Position numbers and translations under genes: made by a program | Assembly (NCBI GenBank): GCA_963823525.1 | Contig: CAWGLW010000001.1 | Location: 434,001-498,000 of the forward strand | Source of the DNA: CAWGLW01 sp963823525 | GTDB taxonomy: Bacteria; Pseudomonadota; Gammaproteobacteria; Steroidobacterales; Steroidobacteraceae | Reading direction: 5' to 3' | Length of the DNA stretch: 64,000 bases | Shown: positions 26,713-35,419 of the stretch, in pieces | Position numbering within the stretch: the first letter of the stretch is position 1 | Layout: every line of letters begins with the position of its first letter | The notes under the pieces: generated by a model | What the model saw: the letters and a program-made list of their open reading frames with translations, nothing else | The model's database searches: none | Told to the model about the DNA's origin: nothing

Positions 26713-28683
26713 ATGAAATCGGTTGCCTGCCTGACGCTCGCCGTAATTCTTCTGCCCCACGGCGCTCTTGCCTCGACGGACCCTTATGCGGCAACACGCG
26801 CTGAATACCTCGCCGCCCAGGCACGGGTCAGCGTCGCTGCAGTCGGTGAAGCCACCGCGGACAGTGCGGAGCTGCGCAACTACCCGCTCTACCCCTACCT
26901 CGAAGCGGCGCGATTGCGGCGCGATTTCACCGTGGCGACGTCGGGCGAGCCCGGCGCACGCACGCGCGAACTGCTGTCATTTATCGAGCGCAACGCCGGC
27001 GAGCCCGTCGCGCGCGACCTGCGCCGCAATTACCTTCAGGCCATGGTTGACCGCAGGCGCTGGGCCGAATACCTGAAGGTCTACGACCCGGCCATTGACC
27101 GCGGCACGAGCGCACACTGCAATGCCCTTTCAGGGCGCGCCGCGCTCGAACGAACCGAGGGACTCGAAGAAGATATCCGTACCACCTGGCTCTCGCCCAG
27201 CAGTCTGCCGGATGCCTGTGATCCGGCGTTCGCGTGGATGCGCGCCCGGGGCCAGATGACACCACTGCTTATCGAAGAAAGAGCACGCCTGGCGCTGTCG
27301 GACGGGAACGCGGGGCTTGCCCGATACCTCGCCCGGTCGTTGCCCGCTGCGACTGCGGCACCGCTGCTGCAATGGGCTGACCTCCTGCAGCAGCCGGAAG
27401 CCGGCGTGAGGGAGCTGATCGCCGCACCGGGCCGGGCGGTGGAAAACGATGCGCTGCTGGCGGGCTGGACGCGGTATGCGCGTCGTGACCCGGAAGCTGC
27501 GGCTGACCTTTATCCGGCACTAATCGCCGCACGAGGACTCGATGTCGTCAAGGCAGGTCCTTACGCGCGCGCAGTCGCGCTTGGCGCGGCGTGGAGCCGC
27601 ATGCCTTTCGCGCTCGATTTCTTCGCAAAGACACCCCTCGAAGACTACGACGACGTGGCACACGAGTGGTATGCGCGGGCAGCATTGTGGGCCGGCGACT
27701 GGAGCCGCGCCCGCAGGGCCATCGATGCGATGCCGACGGCCTTGCGCGAGGAAAGCAGCTGGCGCTACTGGTCGGCCCGGGTCGACGAGAAGCTGGGCAA
27801 CGAGGCCGCTGCGCGTGCCGGCTATGCTGCCGTGGTGCCAACGGACAACTGGTATGCCGTCTGGTCGGCCGCAAGACTCGGTCAACCCTACGTTCCCGAG
27901 CTGCAGCCGATCGGCACGAGCGCAGAAGGCATGGCGCAGGTTGCGCAGGCGCCGGGCATGCTGCGGGCATACGAGTTGATGCAGCTGGATATGCTGGGCA
28001 GCGCGAAAGCGGAATGGCGTTCAGCGTACGAAAAGCTGACGGCGGACGAACAGCTGCAGGCAATAGGGCTCGCTTCGGCCTGGGGGTGGCACCTGCAGGC
28101 CGTTGCCGCTGCTGCAAAGCTGGGCTTGTTCAATGACTACGAACTTCTCTACCCGCGTCCCTATGACACGCAGGTGAAGACGGCATCCCAGTTTACCGGC
28201 CTTCCGCCGGAGCTGATCTACGCCGTCATCCGCCAGGAAAGCCTTTACCTGTCCGACGCCGGCTCGCATGCCGGCGCCCGCGGGCTGATGCAGTTGATGC
28301 CCGCGACGGCACGTCGTACGGCGAAACGATGGGACCTGCCCGCCCCGACCAATACCAGCCTGCTCGATCCCGCGACCAATGTACGACTCGGTGCAGCAAC
28401 GCTCGCCAGCCTCGTCCGGCTGGCGGACAAGCAGATACCCCTTGCGCTGGCCGGCTATAACGCCGGCCCGGCCGCAGCGAGACGCTGGCTGCCTGACGAG
28501 CCAATGGAAACAGACGTCTGGGTCGAAAACATTCCTTACAATGAAACCCGCGGCTATGTGCGACGCGTGAGCTGGCACACCGTCGTGTTCGGCTGGCTCG
28601 AAGACCGCGAACCACAGGACGTGGCCGGCTGGCTGACCACCGTTCGGCGACCCGCTGCGGATGCCGCGCTCAAGGACGAGTGA
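26713..28683 (+). CDS. slt: Soluble lytic murein transglycosylase
   Basis: 656 residues with a signal peptide (cleavage near ALAS). A long alpha-superhelical region forms the doughnut U and L domains, with PLYPYLEAARLRRDF typical of Slt70. The C-terminal catalytic domain carries the glutamate in VIRQESLYLSDAGS at about residue 507, then ARGLMQLMPATA and LALAGYNAGP. It cleaves the MurNAc-GlcNAc bond of peptidoglycan in the periplasm with 1,6-anhydro product. It starts 10 bases after the protease stop, so it is probably co-transcribed. Confidence 0.94.
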   Translation: MKSVACLTLAVILLPHGALASTDPYAATRAEYLAAQARVSVAAVGEATADSAELRNYPLYPYLEAARLRRDFTVATSGEPGARTRELLSFIERNAGEPVARDLRRNYLQAMVDRRRWAEYLKVYDPAIDRGTSAHCNALSGRAALERTEGLEEDIRTTWLSPSSLPDACDPAFAWMRARGQMTPLLIEERARLALSDGNAGLARYLARSLPAATAAPLLQWADLLQQPEAGVRELIAAPGRAVENDALLAGWTRYARRDPEAAADLYPALIAARGLDVVKAGPYARAVALGAAWSRMPFALDFFAKTPLEDYDDVAHEWYARAALWAGDWSRARRAIDAMPTALREESSWRYWSARVDEKLGNEAAARAGYAAVVPTDNWYAVWSAARLGQPYVPELQPIGTSAEGMAQVAQAPGMLRAYELMQLDMLGSAKAEWRSAYEKLTADEQLQAIGLASAWGWHLQAVAAAAKLGLFNDYELLYPRPYDTQVKTASQFTGLPPELIYAVIRQESLYLSDAGSHAGARGLMQLMPATARRTAKRWDLPAPTNTSLLDPATNVRLGAATLASLVRLADKQIPLALAGYNAGPAAARRWLPDEPMETDVWVENIPYNETRGYVRRVSWHTVVFGWLEDREPQDVAGWLTTVRRPAADAALKDE

Positions 28684-28708
28684 CCAATCCGCAGGGCATG
28701 GATTGCGG

Positions 28709-30739
28709 ATGAAGCACCTCGATGAACGTGCAGGGTCTCTGCGGGCGCTTCTGACCCTGTGGCTATCAGTGGCCTGGGTGTCTGCCGGTGCATCACAACC
28801 ACCGGCCGAGGCCTTTGGCCGGACGCCTGCTTTCTCCCGCATCGCGATGTCCCCGGACGGCCGGTCGATCGCGATCGACCAGGTCACGGATGATGGCAGT
28901 GCGATCGTCATAGTCGACATCGGCCAGAAGCAACCACGGCGGGTCATTGAGATTGACCCGGAAGAGAAGCTGCGCGACATTGCCTGGGCCAGCAACCAGT
29001 ACCTGCTGATCGACGTCAGTGCGGCGGTGAACCTTGCCGGGCAGCCGAGCACCCGGGCCACCCGGGAGATCTGGCGCACCATGGCCGTGCGGGTCGACAG
29101 CGGCTCACTGCAATGGATGCTGGGGGATGACCGACGCGGCACCCTGACCGGAGCCCGCGTCCTCGCCGCGATCCCCGAGCGCAAGGCACTGACCATGTCA
29201 GCGTGGGATTTCGCGGAAACCCGTTACAAGCGCGCGATCGGAAGCAACCTGGCCGACCCGCGAGGCGACTCGGGCTGGGTCAGTACGCTGTTCGACGTCG
29301 ACATCGACACGGGCAAAGGCCGGGTCGTCGAGCGCGGTACACCTTACACGCTCGCATGGCTGGTCAATGCCGAGGGGCGAGCCATCGCGCGCAGCGAATG
29401 GCGCTCGGGGACGTCCGAATTCACCGTACTTGCCAGGCCGCGCTCGCGATGGCGCCGCATCTTCCGTTCCCACAACCCGGGGCTCTCGCTTTCCGGCACG
29501 ACATCCGACGGCAAAGCGATTGTCGGCATCAGCGGGTTTGAGGATTCAGATTTCACGAGGGCATGGAAAATCCCGGTCGATGGCAGCCCGCCAGCGGTGC
29601 TGTTCGAACTTCCCGCAAGCGACGTAACGGATGCGATATCCGACCCGTATACCGGCATCGTCGTTGGCTTCCGAAGCGGCGGTGCGATACCGGCGCCGCA
29701 CTGGATTGACACAGCACTCGACCAGCAGCAACGGACGCTAGATAAAGCCTTTCCGGGAAGGCAGGTGAACGTTTTGCAGCGCTCGAAAGACGGCAGACGT
29801 GCGCTCGTAAGCGCCGAGTCGCCCAGCCATCCACCGGTCTGCTACCTGGTCGATTTTGATGCGGCGACGGCCGACCTCGTGGGCGAAGCCTATCCGGAAC
29901 TGGCTGGCGTGCGCATGGGTGAGATGGAGGTAATCGAGTATGTGACGCGTGACGAAGTGCTGCTGCCAGCCTACCTGACCGTGCCGCCCGGAGCACAGGC
30001 CGAACACCTCCCCCTCGTGGTCATGCCACACGGTGGACCCGAGGCGCGGGACGCTTTTGGCTTCGACTGGTGGTCGCAATTTCTCGCTACACGGGGCTAT
30101 GCCGTTTTGCGGCCCCAGTTTCGCGGCTCGACCGGTTTCGGCCGCGCGCACCGGACGGCCGGCTATCGGCAATGGGGCAAACGGATGCAGGATGACGTGA
30201 CCGACGGCGTCCGATACCTGATTGCCCGAGGCATCGCCGATCCCGAACGCATCTGTATCGTGGGAGCCAGCTACGGCGGTTACGCGGCGCTTGCGGGCGC
30301 CGCCCTGACGCCGGACCTGTATGCCTGCGCAGCAAGTGTAAACGGCGTCGCTGACCTGCCCTCGATGCTGGGCCACGAGCACAGTCGCGGCGGCGATCAT
30401 TCCGATACACTGGCGTACTGGAAGCAGCACATCGGACCGGCCACCGATCCAGAACTGGCCCGCGTCTCTCCGGCCCGGGCAGCAGATCAGATCAGGGTTC
30501 CGGTGCTGCTGATGCATGGCGTCGAGGACACGGTCGTGCCGATCAGCCAGTCTGAGTCAATGGCTGAAGCGCTGCAGGAGGCGGGCAAGGCCTACGCCCT
30601 CGTCAGGCTGCCCGGCGAGGATCACTGGTTGTCACGCGATCAGACGCGTACGCTCGTTCTGAAGGAACTCGAGACTTTCCTCGGGCCACACCTGCGTCCC
30701 GATCCTCCGTCGATCGCGCAACCAACCGCCGTGCCGTGA
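28709..30739 (+). CDS. Exported S9 family (prolyl oligopeptidase-type) peptidase
   Basis: 676 residues from the ATG at 28709, chosen because the N-terminus then forms a signal peptide (LLTLWLSVAWVSAGA). The N-terminal 400 residues look like a degenerate beta-propeller. The C-terminal alpha/beta hydrolase domain has the nucleophile in GASYGGYAALAG (about 520), the Asp in HGVEDTVVP and the His in GEDHWLS. Probably releases dipeptides or acylated residues from peptides in the periplasm. It follows slt by 25 bases and completes a run of three exported hydrolases. Confidence 0.9.
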   Translation: MKHLDERAGSLRALLTLWLSVAWVSAGASQPPAEAFGRTPAFSRIAMSPDGRSIAIDQVTDDGSAIVIVDIGQKQPRRVIEIDPEEKLRDIAWASNQYLLIDVSAAVNLAGQPSTRATREIWRTMAVRVDSGSLQWMLGDDRRGTLTGARVLAAIPERKALTMSAWDFAETRYKRAIGSNLADPRGDSGWVSTLFDVDIDTGKGRVVERGTPYTLAWLVNAEGRAIARSEWRSGTSEFTVLARPRSRWRRIFRSHNPGLSLSGTTSDGKAIVGISGFEDSDFTRAWKIPVDGSPPAVLFELPASDVTDAISDPYTGIVVGFRSGGAIPAPHWIDTALDQQQRTLDKAFPGRQVNVLQRSKDGRRALVSAESPSHPPVCYLVDFDAATADLVGEAYPELAGVRMGEMEVIEYVTRDEVLLPAYLTVPPGAQAEHLPLVVMPHGGPEARDAFGFDWWSQFLATRGYAVLRPQFRGSTGFGRAHRTAGYRQWGKRMQDDVTDGVRYLIARGIADPERICIVGASYGGYAALAGAALTPDLYACAASVNGVADLPSMLGHEHSRGGDHSDTLAYWKQHIGPATDPELARVSPARAADQIRVPVLLMHGVEDTVVPISQSESMAEALQEAGKAYALVRLPGEDHWLSRDQTRTLVLKELETFLGPHLRPDPPSIAQPTAVP

Positions 30740-30799
30740 ACTTCTACCGGGTCGTTGCGCTGATGCCGGACAGCGGATTCGGACCCGCCCGGTTGCAGG

Positions 30800-31522
30800 C
30801 TACGCTTTAGCTTCCGCCGACCGGATCATCACGCCGGCGCCGGGATTCGGCAAACCGGCGTGCGACGGTACGCTCATCTCCGCATTGGCACGCCTCGGCA
30901 GGCCCTGGCCGGTGCCCCGGCTCAGCAAGGCCGCAACCGGTTCAGCCGCGGCATGCGCCGGCGGCTGGCTCAATAATTCCAGCCAGTCGCCGAGGAAAGC
31001 CGCCGGCAGTTGCACGGCGTGCTCGGCCAGCAGCGTGCAAATCGTCGTCACTTCCGCAAGCTCCAGCGAGAGGCGAACCGTTGAGAGCCGCCGGTGGATC
31101 GGCTGGTCGCCGAGCGCAGCGAGCGCGGCGAATGCAGCGGCCCGGTTGAGCGCCAGCCCACGGCAGACCCATTCGAGGGCATTGCTGACCAGCGCATGAT
31201 GTTGCTCGAGTGTGACAGGTCCCTGGCGAAGGTATTCCTGCGTCGCAAGGTAGACGAGGCTGCTGTCTGCTTCGCCTAAGGCAAGCAGCGCGAGAACCTT
31301 GCAATCGAGCTCACCTTGCCGGACGCGGCGGCGAACCGACCCATGCCACGCCCGCCGCGCGTCGAGCGGCACCCGGTGCATTTCGCTCCAGTAACGGGTC
31401 GCTGACGTACTCAGGCGAGTGGAATCGCTGCTGGCAAGAAATGCGTCGACGATGCAATCGAGCCCGCTTGCCGGTCGCAACGCACAGGCAAGGTCCAGTA
31501 CGTCATTCGAAACTGCATTCAT
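30800..31522 (-). CDS. Hypothetical helical protein behind a structured leader
   Basis: 240 residues from the ATG at 31522, with GGAGG 7 nt upstream. It is strongly helical and Ala/Leu-rich with no signal or membrane helix, ending in a Gly/Pro-rich tail. Residues 60-165 could form HEAT-like helical pairs. I recognise no family. The gene is preceded by its own promoter-like sequence and a leader with mutually exclusive hairpins and an intrinsic terminator (31607-31793), which suggests conditional expression. Confidence 0.65.
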   Translation of the reverse strand: MNAVSNDVLDLACALRPASGLDCIVDAFLASSDSTRLSTSATRYWSEMHRVPLDARRAWHGSVRRRVRQGELDCKVLALLALGEADSSLVYLATQEYLRQGPVTLEQHHALVSNALEWVCRGLALNRAAAFAALAALGDQPIHRRLSTVRLSLELAEVTTICTLLAEHAVQLPAAFLGDWLELLSQPPAHAAAEPVAALLSRGTGQGLPRRANAEMSVPSHAGLPNPGAGVMIRSAEAKA

Positions 31523-31606
31523 GGTCAAACCTCCAGGCCCTTTCGGGCATTGCAGACCTGACCGGGGGATCAACGACTGGTGCACGAAACGCGGGCCCGG
31601 AACACG

Positions 31607-31641
31607 AAAAACCCCCCGAGCCTTCTTCGAGCACCGGAGGG
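31607..31641 (-). terminator. Intrinsic terminator in the leader of the 31522 gene
   Basis: On the minus strand CCCTCCG pairs with CGGGGGG (one G-T wobble), with a short inner pairing GCT/GGC around the loop, followed by five T and then CG. It lies 85 bases before the ATG of the hypothetical gene. Its 5' arm overlaps the 3' arm of an upstream hairpin. Confidence 0.6.
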
Positions 31642-31757
31642 ATACATGGCGATTTCACCCGCTTCGTTGCCATCCGGCCGCATCTGCACCTCGCGGTGCG
31701 TGCCACCTTGCCCGGGAAGGCAGGTTGGCCGGGACCCATGTCCCTTTCTTGATGCTG
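31607..31757 (-). ncRNA. Candidate structured leader RNA / attenuator or sRNA
   Basis: About 150 nt from the predicted start to the terminator. Minus-strand hairpins in order: GGGAC-N4-GUCCC near 31741-31728; an imperfect CCAACCUGCC/GGCAAGGUGG stem; GCACC-GCGA-GGUGC, a perfect stem with a GNRA tetraloop (31699-31686); and CCGGAUGGC ... GCCA ... UCCGG (31677-31634). The last shares bases 31634-31641 with the terminator stem, so the two cannot coexist, as in transcription attenuators and riboswitches. I could not match it to a known riboswitch class. It could instead be an independent sRNA. Confidence 0.5.
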
Positions 31758-31763
31758 AGCAGG

Positions 31764-31793
31764 ATTATAAGGGCTGCCACCTGCGACTGCCAG
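31764..31793 (-). promoter_or_regulatory. Sigma-70 promoter for the leader RNA
   Basis: Minus strand: CTGGCA (31793-31788, four of six matches to TTGACA), an 18-base spacer, then a perfect TATAAT (31769-31764). It starts 35 bases after the end of the upstream membrane protein gene, so the leader RNA can be transcribed independently of that operon. Confidence 0.6.
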
Positions 31794-31827
31794 AGCGTGG
31801 GCGTCAGCAGAAACCGCAGTTCTGCGG

Positions 31828-32415
31828 TTACGCAAACCAGGACCGGAGCAGGAGATGCGCCGGAATGAATGCAAACAGGACAAAACCGACGAACAGCAGG
31901 GCGACATGAACCACGGCCGGTAACGTGCTGCGCTTCGCTCCGAACCCGAAGGTCCAGTTGATGTTTCGCTCGGGCGAACTCACCCAGCGACTCCAGGGCA
32001 GAACTACCGCGGCCAGAACGATCGCCCCTGGCAGAGCGATACGCTCGTCATAGCCGTACGCCGCCAGAAGCCAGAGCAGAACCAGCGGCAGCGGGACGTG
32101 GAAAAGGGACAGCCCGCGCAGCAGTTTCGGTCGCTCAGGCTCAAACATGTAGTCGGTCAGTCCACTGACCCTCCGGCGCAGCAGCAGACGCCCGGCAAGA
32201 TCGACGTTCCAGAGCACTTCCGGCAACAGGACTGCGACGGTCAGGATGCTCGACAACGCGGCGCTCTCGAGCCACATGGCCGGCACGGCGCCGATGAATG
32301 CGATATCTGAAAACCAGAGAAAATTCTTCCAGCCGTAGTGCTTCAACCAGACCAGCATCACGTACAGCACGAAGGCACTGTAAGTCAGCTTGAACCACAG
32401 GGGGATCGCGCTCAT
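31828..32415 (-). CDS. Conserved-type integral membrane protein
   Basis: 195 residues with about five or six hydrophobic helices and no signal peptide. Distinct segments are MWLESAALSSILTVAVLLPE, a cytoplasmic-looking loop GLTDYMFEPERPKLLRGLS, and SSPERNINWTFGFG. I do not recognise a characterised family. Its ATG overlaps the GTPase stop (ATGA), so the two are translationally coupled and probably functionally linked. Confidence 0.75.
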   Translation of the reverse strand: MSAIPLWFKLTYSAFVLYVMLVWLKHYGWKNFLWFSDIAFIGAVPAMWLESAALSSILTVAVLLPEVLWNVDLAGRLLLRRRVSGLTDYMFEPERPKLLRGLSLFHVPLPLVLLWLLAAYGYDERIALPGAIVLAAVVLPWSRWVSSPERNINWTFGFGAKRSTLPAVVHVALLFVGFVLFAFIPAHLLLRSWFA

Positions 32416-33440
32416 GTGTGCAGCTCCACGATGTCGCCATCGGCGAGCACGTGATCACGGCCCACATGCTGACCGTCGGCCTGGGCCGAAACCCCCCAGA
32501 GGCGTGCGTACTTGAGCCCGTGCTCGAGATCCCGGTGAACGAGCCGCGCGACCTCTGCAATCGTCTGGCCACGGCGGATCGTGAACGGCCGCTCGCGCTC
32601 AACGGGTTTTCCCGGCGCCTTCGTATAAACCCTGACGACACCGAACTTAGCGAACAACCACGGGCCGATTTCGCCCAGCCCCAGGCCTGTCTCGGCCGAG
32701 GTCAGCAGCACCGGAAAATGCGGTTGCTCCAGGTCACGAAAAACGTCCAGGTCGCTGATGGGGTCGCTGAGCCGATCCGCCTTGTTGGCCAGTATGACCG
32801 TCGGCAGGCGAATCCCGAACACGTCAGGCTCGCCGTCGCTTGTCGACTCGGCCTCGTGCCTGGCCGACGACCAGTCAGCGACAAGAGATACCCGGCGCTC
32901 AATCAGCTGCGCCTGTATGACCTGCACGTGATCGAGGCAATCCGGATCGCTGAGGTCCACGACCAGAAGCGCGGCATCAGCGCTCTGCAGTGTGCCCGAG
33001 AGCCAGGGGACCGTGTGCTGCGGCGACAGGGGCGGCAGATCGATCAGCTGGAAACTCACGTCTTCGTGTCTCAGCATGCCGGGCTCCGGGTACTGGGTCG
33101 TACCCGGGAACGCAGCCACTTTCGCCGAGGAGCCAGTCAGTCGCCGATGCAGGTAAGACTTTCCGCTGTCAGGCGCACCGACCAGCGCAAGCTGCGCGGC
33201 ACCTTCCGGGTGAATGACGAGCGCAGGCCCGCTTCTCGCACCGCCTCGCCGGGGGCCTTCGAGTTCCTCGCCCAGTTCGCGAATCCGCCGCTTGAGATCA
33301 GCCTGCAGATGGTCCGTACCCTTGTGCTTCGGGATCACGCGCAGCATCTCTCGCAGGCAGCGCAGGCGCTCCAGCGGATCGCGGGCCTTCCGAAATTCGG
33401 CAGCGACGGCATTGTATTCCGGGGAAAGGTTCGCTGGCAT
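32412..33440 (-). CDS. DRG/Obg-like GTPase with TGS domain
   Basis: 342 residues. An N-terminal helical region like that of DRG GTPases (ERLRCLREMLRVIPKHKGTD, then a GPRRGGARSG turn) precedes the G domain: P-loop GAPDSGKS (88-95), switch II as DLPP (134-137) where Ras-like GTPases have DxxG, and NKAD (219-222). A C-terminal TGS domain follows (about 270-342, ending DHVLADGDIVELHT). DRG proteins bind translating ribosomes in eukaryotes and archaea; the bacterial branch is little studied. It is coupled to a membrane protein and follows the sigma-54 activator gene by 42 bases. Confidence 0.83.
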   Translation of the reverse strand: MPANLSPEYNAVAAEFRKARDPLERLRCLREMLRVIPKHKGTDHLQADLKRRIRELGEELEGPRRGGARSGPALVIHPEGAAQLALVGAPDSGKSYLHRRLTGSSAKVAAFPGTTQYPEPGMLRHEDVSFQLIDLPPLSPQHTVPWLSGTLQSADAALLVVDLSDPDCLDHVQVIQAQLIERRVSLVADWSSARHEAESTSDGEPDVFGIRLPTVILANKADRLSDPISDLDVFRDLEQPHFPVLLTSAETGLGLGEIGPWLFAKFGVVRVYTKAPGKPVERERPFTIRRGQTIAEVARLVHRDLEHGLKYARLWGVSAQADGQHVGRDHVLADGDIVELHT

Positions 33441-33482
33441 GCTCGTACCGAAATCAAGCGCGGCGGTCGGCTTTCAGTTCAC

Positions 33483-34808
33483 TCACTTGTCCGCGATGGA
33501 CTTGAGCCGACGGTACAGCGTCCGCTCGCTGATGCCCAGCTTGCGTGCCAGCGACTTACGATCGCCGCGGTGCGCGTGAACCAACCGACGGAGTTCCTCG
33601 GCCGGGACGGGTCGGCCCCCGCCCGGCAGAGGCGCACCGCCCGGCCCGCTGTCCGCGGCGTCGACGTCAGCGTCAGTCACGGCGGACGGCAGGTGCTCAA
33701 CGTCGATGACATCCATATCGGCCAGCAGGCTGGCGCGCTCCAGCACGTTGCGCAACTCGCGCACGTTGCCGGGAAAGCGGTACCGCTCGAGCCTCTGCAG
33801 GGCCGACGGGGTCAGCGAAAGCCGCCGGCTGGGGCTGATTCGCTCCAGCAGAGAATCTGCCAGCAGACCAAGGTCCTCACGCCGTTCGCGCAGCGCCGGC
33901 AGGCGCACCGGGAACGCGTTGATACGGTAGAAAAGGTCGGCACGGAAGCTGCCCTCTTTGACCATTGCATCAAGATCACGATGCGTCGCCACGACCAGGC
34001 GCATATTGGCTTGCATGGGCTCAATGCCTCCGACTCTTCGAAAACGGCCGGTTTCGATCAGCCGGAGCAGTTTCACCTGTTGCGCTGGCGACACGTCGCC
34101 AATCTCATCCAGAAACAAGGTCCCACCGGCGGCGGCCTCGACCAGACCCATCTTGCGGCTGTTCGCACCGGTGAAGGCGCCTTTCTCATGGCCGAACATT
34201 TCGCTCTCGAACAGCGCCTCGGAGAGCCCCGTGCACTCGACCGCGACGAACGGTCCGCTCTGCCGTGGACTCATCGCATGAATCGCCCGCGCGACCATTT
34301 CTTTGCCGGTGCCGGTCTCGCCGAGCAGCAAAGCGGTGGTCTCCGAAGGCGCGACCCGCGCCATCATGCCGAGCATTTCCATGAACGCCGGCGCCCGCCC
34401 GACCAGGTCGTGCTCCGCGGAACCCTGGCTGGCTCGCGGCAGCGCCTGCATGCGCTCAACGAAATATCGCATCTGCCCTCGCCGATCGAGGATCGGGCTC
34501 AACTCGACCTGCACGTGCTCTTCCCCGCGCGGCGTGTGGTGTATGTGCAGGACCTTCTCTGTCCGTCCGGATCTCAGCGCCTGCTGCCGGGGGCAGGACT
34601 CTCCCGCTTCGTGGCAAGGCACGGGGTAATGATGGGAAGCCTCGTAGCACCGGCGCCCGACGATCTCACCGTGCGTTGAATAGGTGTCACGGTAGGCCGC
34701 GTTCGCGGCCAGTATCCGGTAGTCCATATCGACGACGATGCGTGGCTCCGGAAGCGCGTCGATCAGGCAGGCGAGTTCCGCTGGAAAATCGTGATTGTCG
34801 GTGCCCAC
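33483..34808 (-). CDS. PAS-domain sigma-54-dependent transcriptional activator
   Basis: 441 residues. A PAS sensor domain at about 12-125 contains cysteines 54, 65 and 72 in the pattern RRCYEASHHYPVPC ... ESCP, a motif seen in a group of PAS regulators and possibly a redox or metal site. The AAA+ domain has Walker A GETGTGKE (163-170), the sigma-54 contact loop GAFTGA (210-215), Walker B LFLDEIGD and the arginine-finger region. A C-terminal Fis-type helix-turn-helix ends the protein (KSLARKLGISERTLYRRLK). It is divergent from a sigma-54 promoter and the octaheme cytochrome, its most likely target. Confidence 0.93.
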   Translation of the reverse strand: MGTDNHDFPAELACLIDALPEPRIVVDMDYRILAANAAYRDTYSTHGEIVGRRCYEASHHYPVPCHEAGESCPRQQALRSGRTEKVLHIHHTPRGEEHVQVELSPILDRRGQMRYFVERMQALPRASQGSAEHDLVGRAPAFMEMLGMMARVAPSETTALLLGETGTGKEMVARAIHAMSPRQSGPFVAVECTGLSEALFESEMFGHEKGAFTGANSRKMGLVEAAAGGTLFLDEIGDVSPAQQVKLLRLIETGRFRRVGGIEPMQANMRLVVATHRDLDAMVKEGSFRADLFYRINAFPVRLPALRERREDLGLLADSLLERISPSRRLSLTPSALQRLERYRFPGNVRELRNVLERASLLADMDVIDVEHLPSAVTDADVDAADSGPGGAPLPGGGRPVPAEELRRLVHAHRGDRKSLARKLGISERTLYRRLKSIADK

Positions 34809-34828
34809 GGATCGAGACCCTCGGCTGC

Positions 34829-34879
34829 TGGCAGTGCCAACTATGCCATTTCTGCCGCCTCGACTGCCACTTTGTCAGT
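34829..34879. promoter_or_regulatory. TGCCA repeat cluster, candidate enhancer (UAS)
   Basis: TGCCA-like pentamers begin at 34835, 34844, 34853 (TGCCG) and 34865, giving 9, 9 and 12 base steps. The first lies within the perfect palindrome TGGCA-G-TGCCA (34829-34839). The last lies in the imperfect dyad ACTGcCA-ctt-TGtCAGT (34863-34879). The cluster is 64-114 bases upstream of the -24 element, the usual enhancer distance, and directly abuts the activator start codon. Confidence 0.5.
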
Positions 34880-34916
34880 TGCCCGCCCGGCGACCCTCGC
34901 GCAACTCATTGAATTA

Positions 34917-34930
34917 TTAGCAAACGCTAA
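34917..34930. promoter_or_regulatory. TTAGC-N4-GCTAA palindrome
   Basis: Perfect 14-base dyad in an AT-rich stretch between the TGCCA cluster and the sigma-54 promoter, 13 bases before the -24 element. Possible binding site for the activator or a second regulator; the AT-rich flank could also serve DNA bending. Confidence 0.4.
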
Positions 34931-34942
34931 ATCTTCTCTACC

Positions 34943-34958
34943 TGGCATCAATGTTGCA
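34943..34958 (+). promoter_or_regulatory. Sigma-54 promoter
   Basis: TGGCAT-N4-GTTGCA: the GG (34944-34945) and GC (34956-34957) dinucleotides are separated by exactly ten bases, and TTGCA matches the -12 consensus. It reads toward the octaheme cytochrome, with a predicted start near 34968. The divergent gene encodes a sigma-54 activator with an intact GAFTGA loop. Confidence 0.75.
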
Positions 34959-35419
34959 ATTCACCCTGCGACATCGCTCGGGAGGGCAATGAACACTTTC
35001 TGGCAACGGCCATATCGGCCAATCGTATCTATATGCGCCCATGCGGTCCCGCTGACAGCACGAGCCGGCAGCCCATGCTTCGTTGAGGACGGGACCCTGC
35101 CGCAAACCGGTTGTGCCGCTCGTGAACGGGGTCAAGACGTTGTTATTCGCCGACCACGGCCCGGGCTGCCCGCTGCGCGGGCTGCACAGGTCCTGCCAGT
35201 ACGCCTGGAGGCCCTCCCTGATCTACCGGGCACTGCTCGCGGATCGGTGTGCGCTTCGGCGTATCCGCGTCGCGGTCGACGTCGACAGCAGCCCCGTCAC
35301 GAGTGGCGCTTGACGGCTCCCTCGCCGGCGTTCCCCAGCCGGAAACCATCTCTGCCGAACCGGTTAGTTTCATTGTCCGGTTCCGGCTTTTCAACCATAG
35401 AAATTCAGGGAGCGATCTC

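Larger units (their letters stand above)
34809..35419. other. Divergent regulatory region and long leader without a gene
   Basis: 611 bases between the activator and the octaheme cytochrome. The first 150 hold TGCCA repeats, a TTAGC palindrome and a sigma-54 promoter. From about 34970 to 35419 I find no convincing gene. An open frame from 34989 has a GGAGGG just upstream, but its translation looks like non-coding sequence and it runs into the cytochrome start. Confidence 0.6.

Noticed and set aside
31695..31735. Cobalamin-riboswitch-like words on the + strand (GTGCCACC ... CGGGAAGGC)
   Set aside because: The spacing and the remaining conserved core are missing, and the better promoter and terminator are on the minus strand.
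31503..31739. A 78-codon minus-strand ORF through the leader RNA
   Set aside because: It would read through the terminator hairpin, is rich in Pro/Gly/Arg/Cys without a plausible fold, and its ATG lies in a GGGAC/GTCCC hairpin. A leader-peptide role cannot be excluded.
32418..34679. A 753-codon open frame on the + strand
   Set aside because: It runs antisense to the GTPase and sigma-54 activator genes, whose motifs are unmistakable. The translation is Arg/Gln/His-rich without motifs, typical of a high-GC shadow frame.
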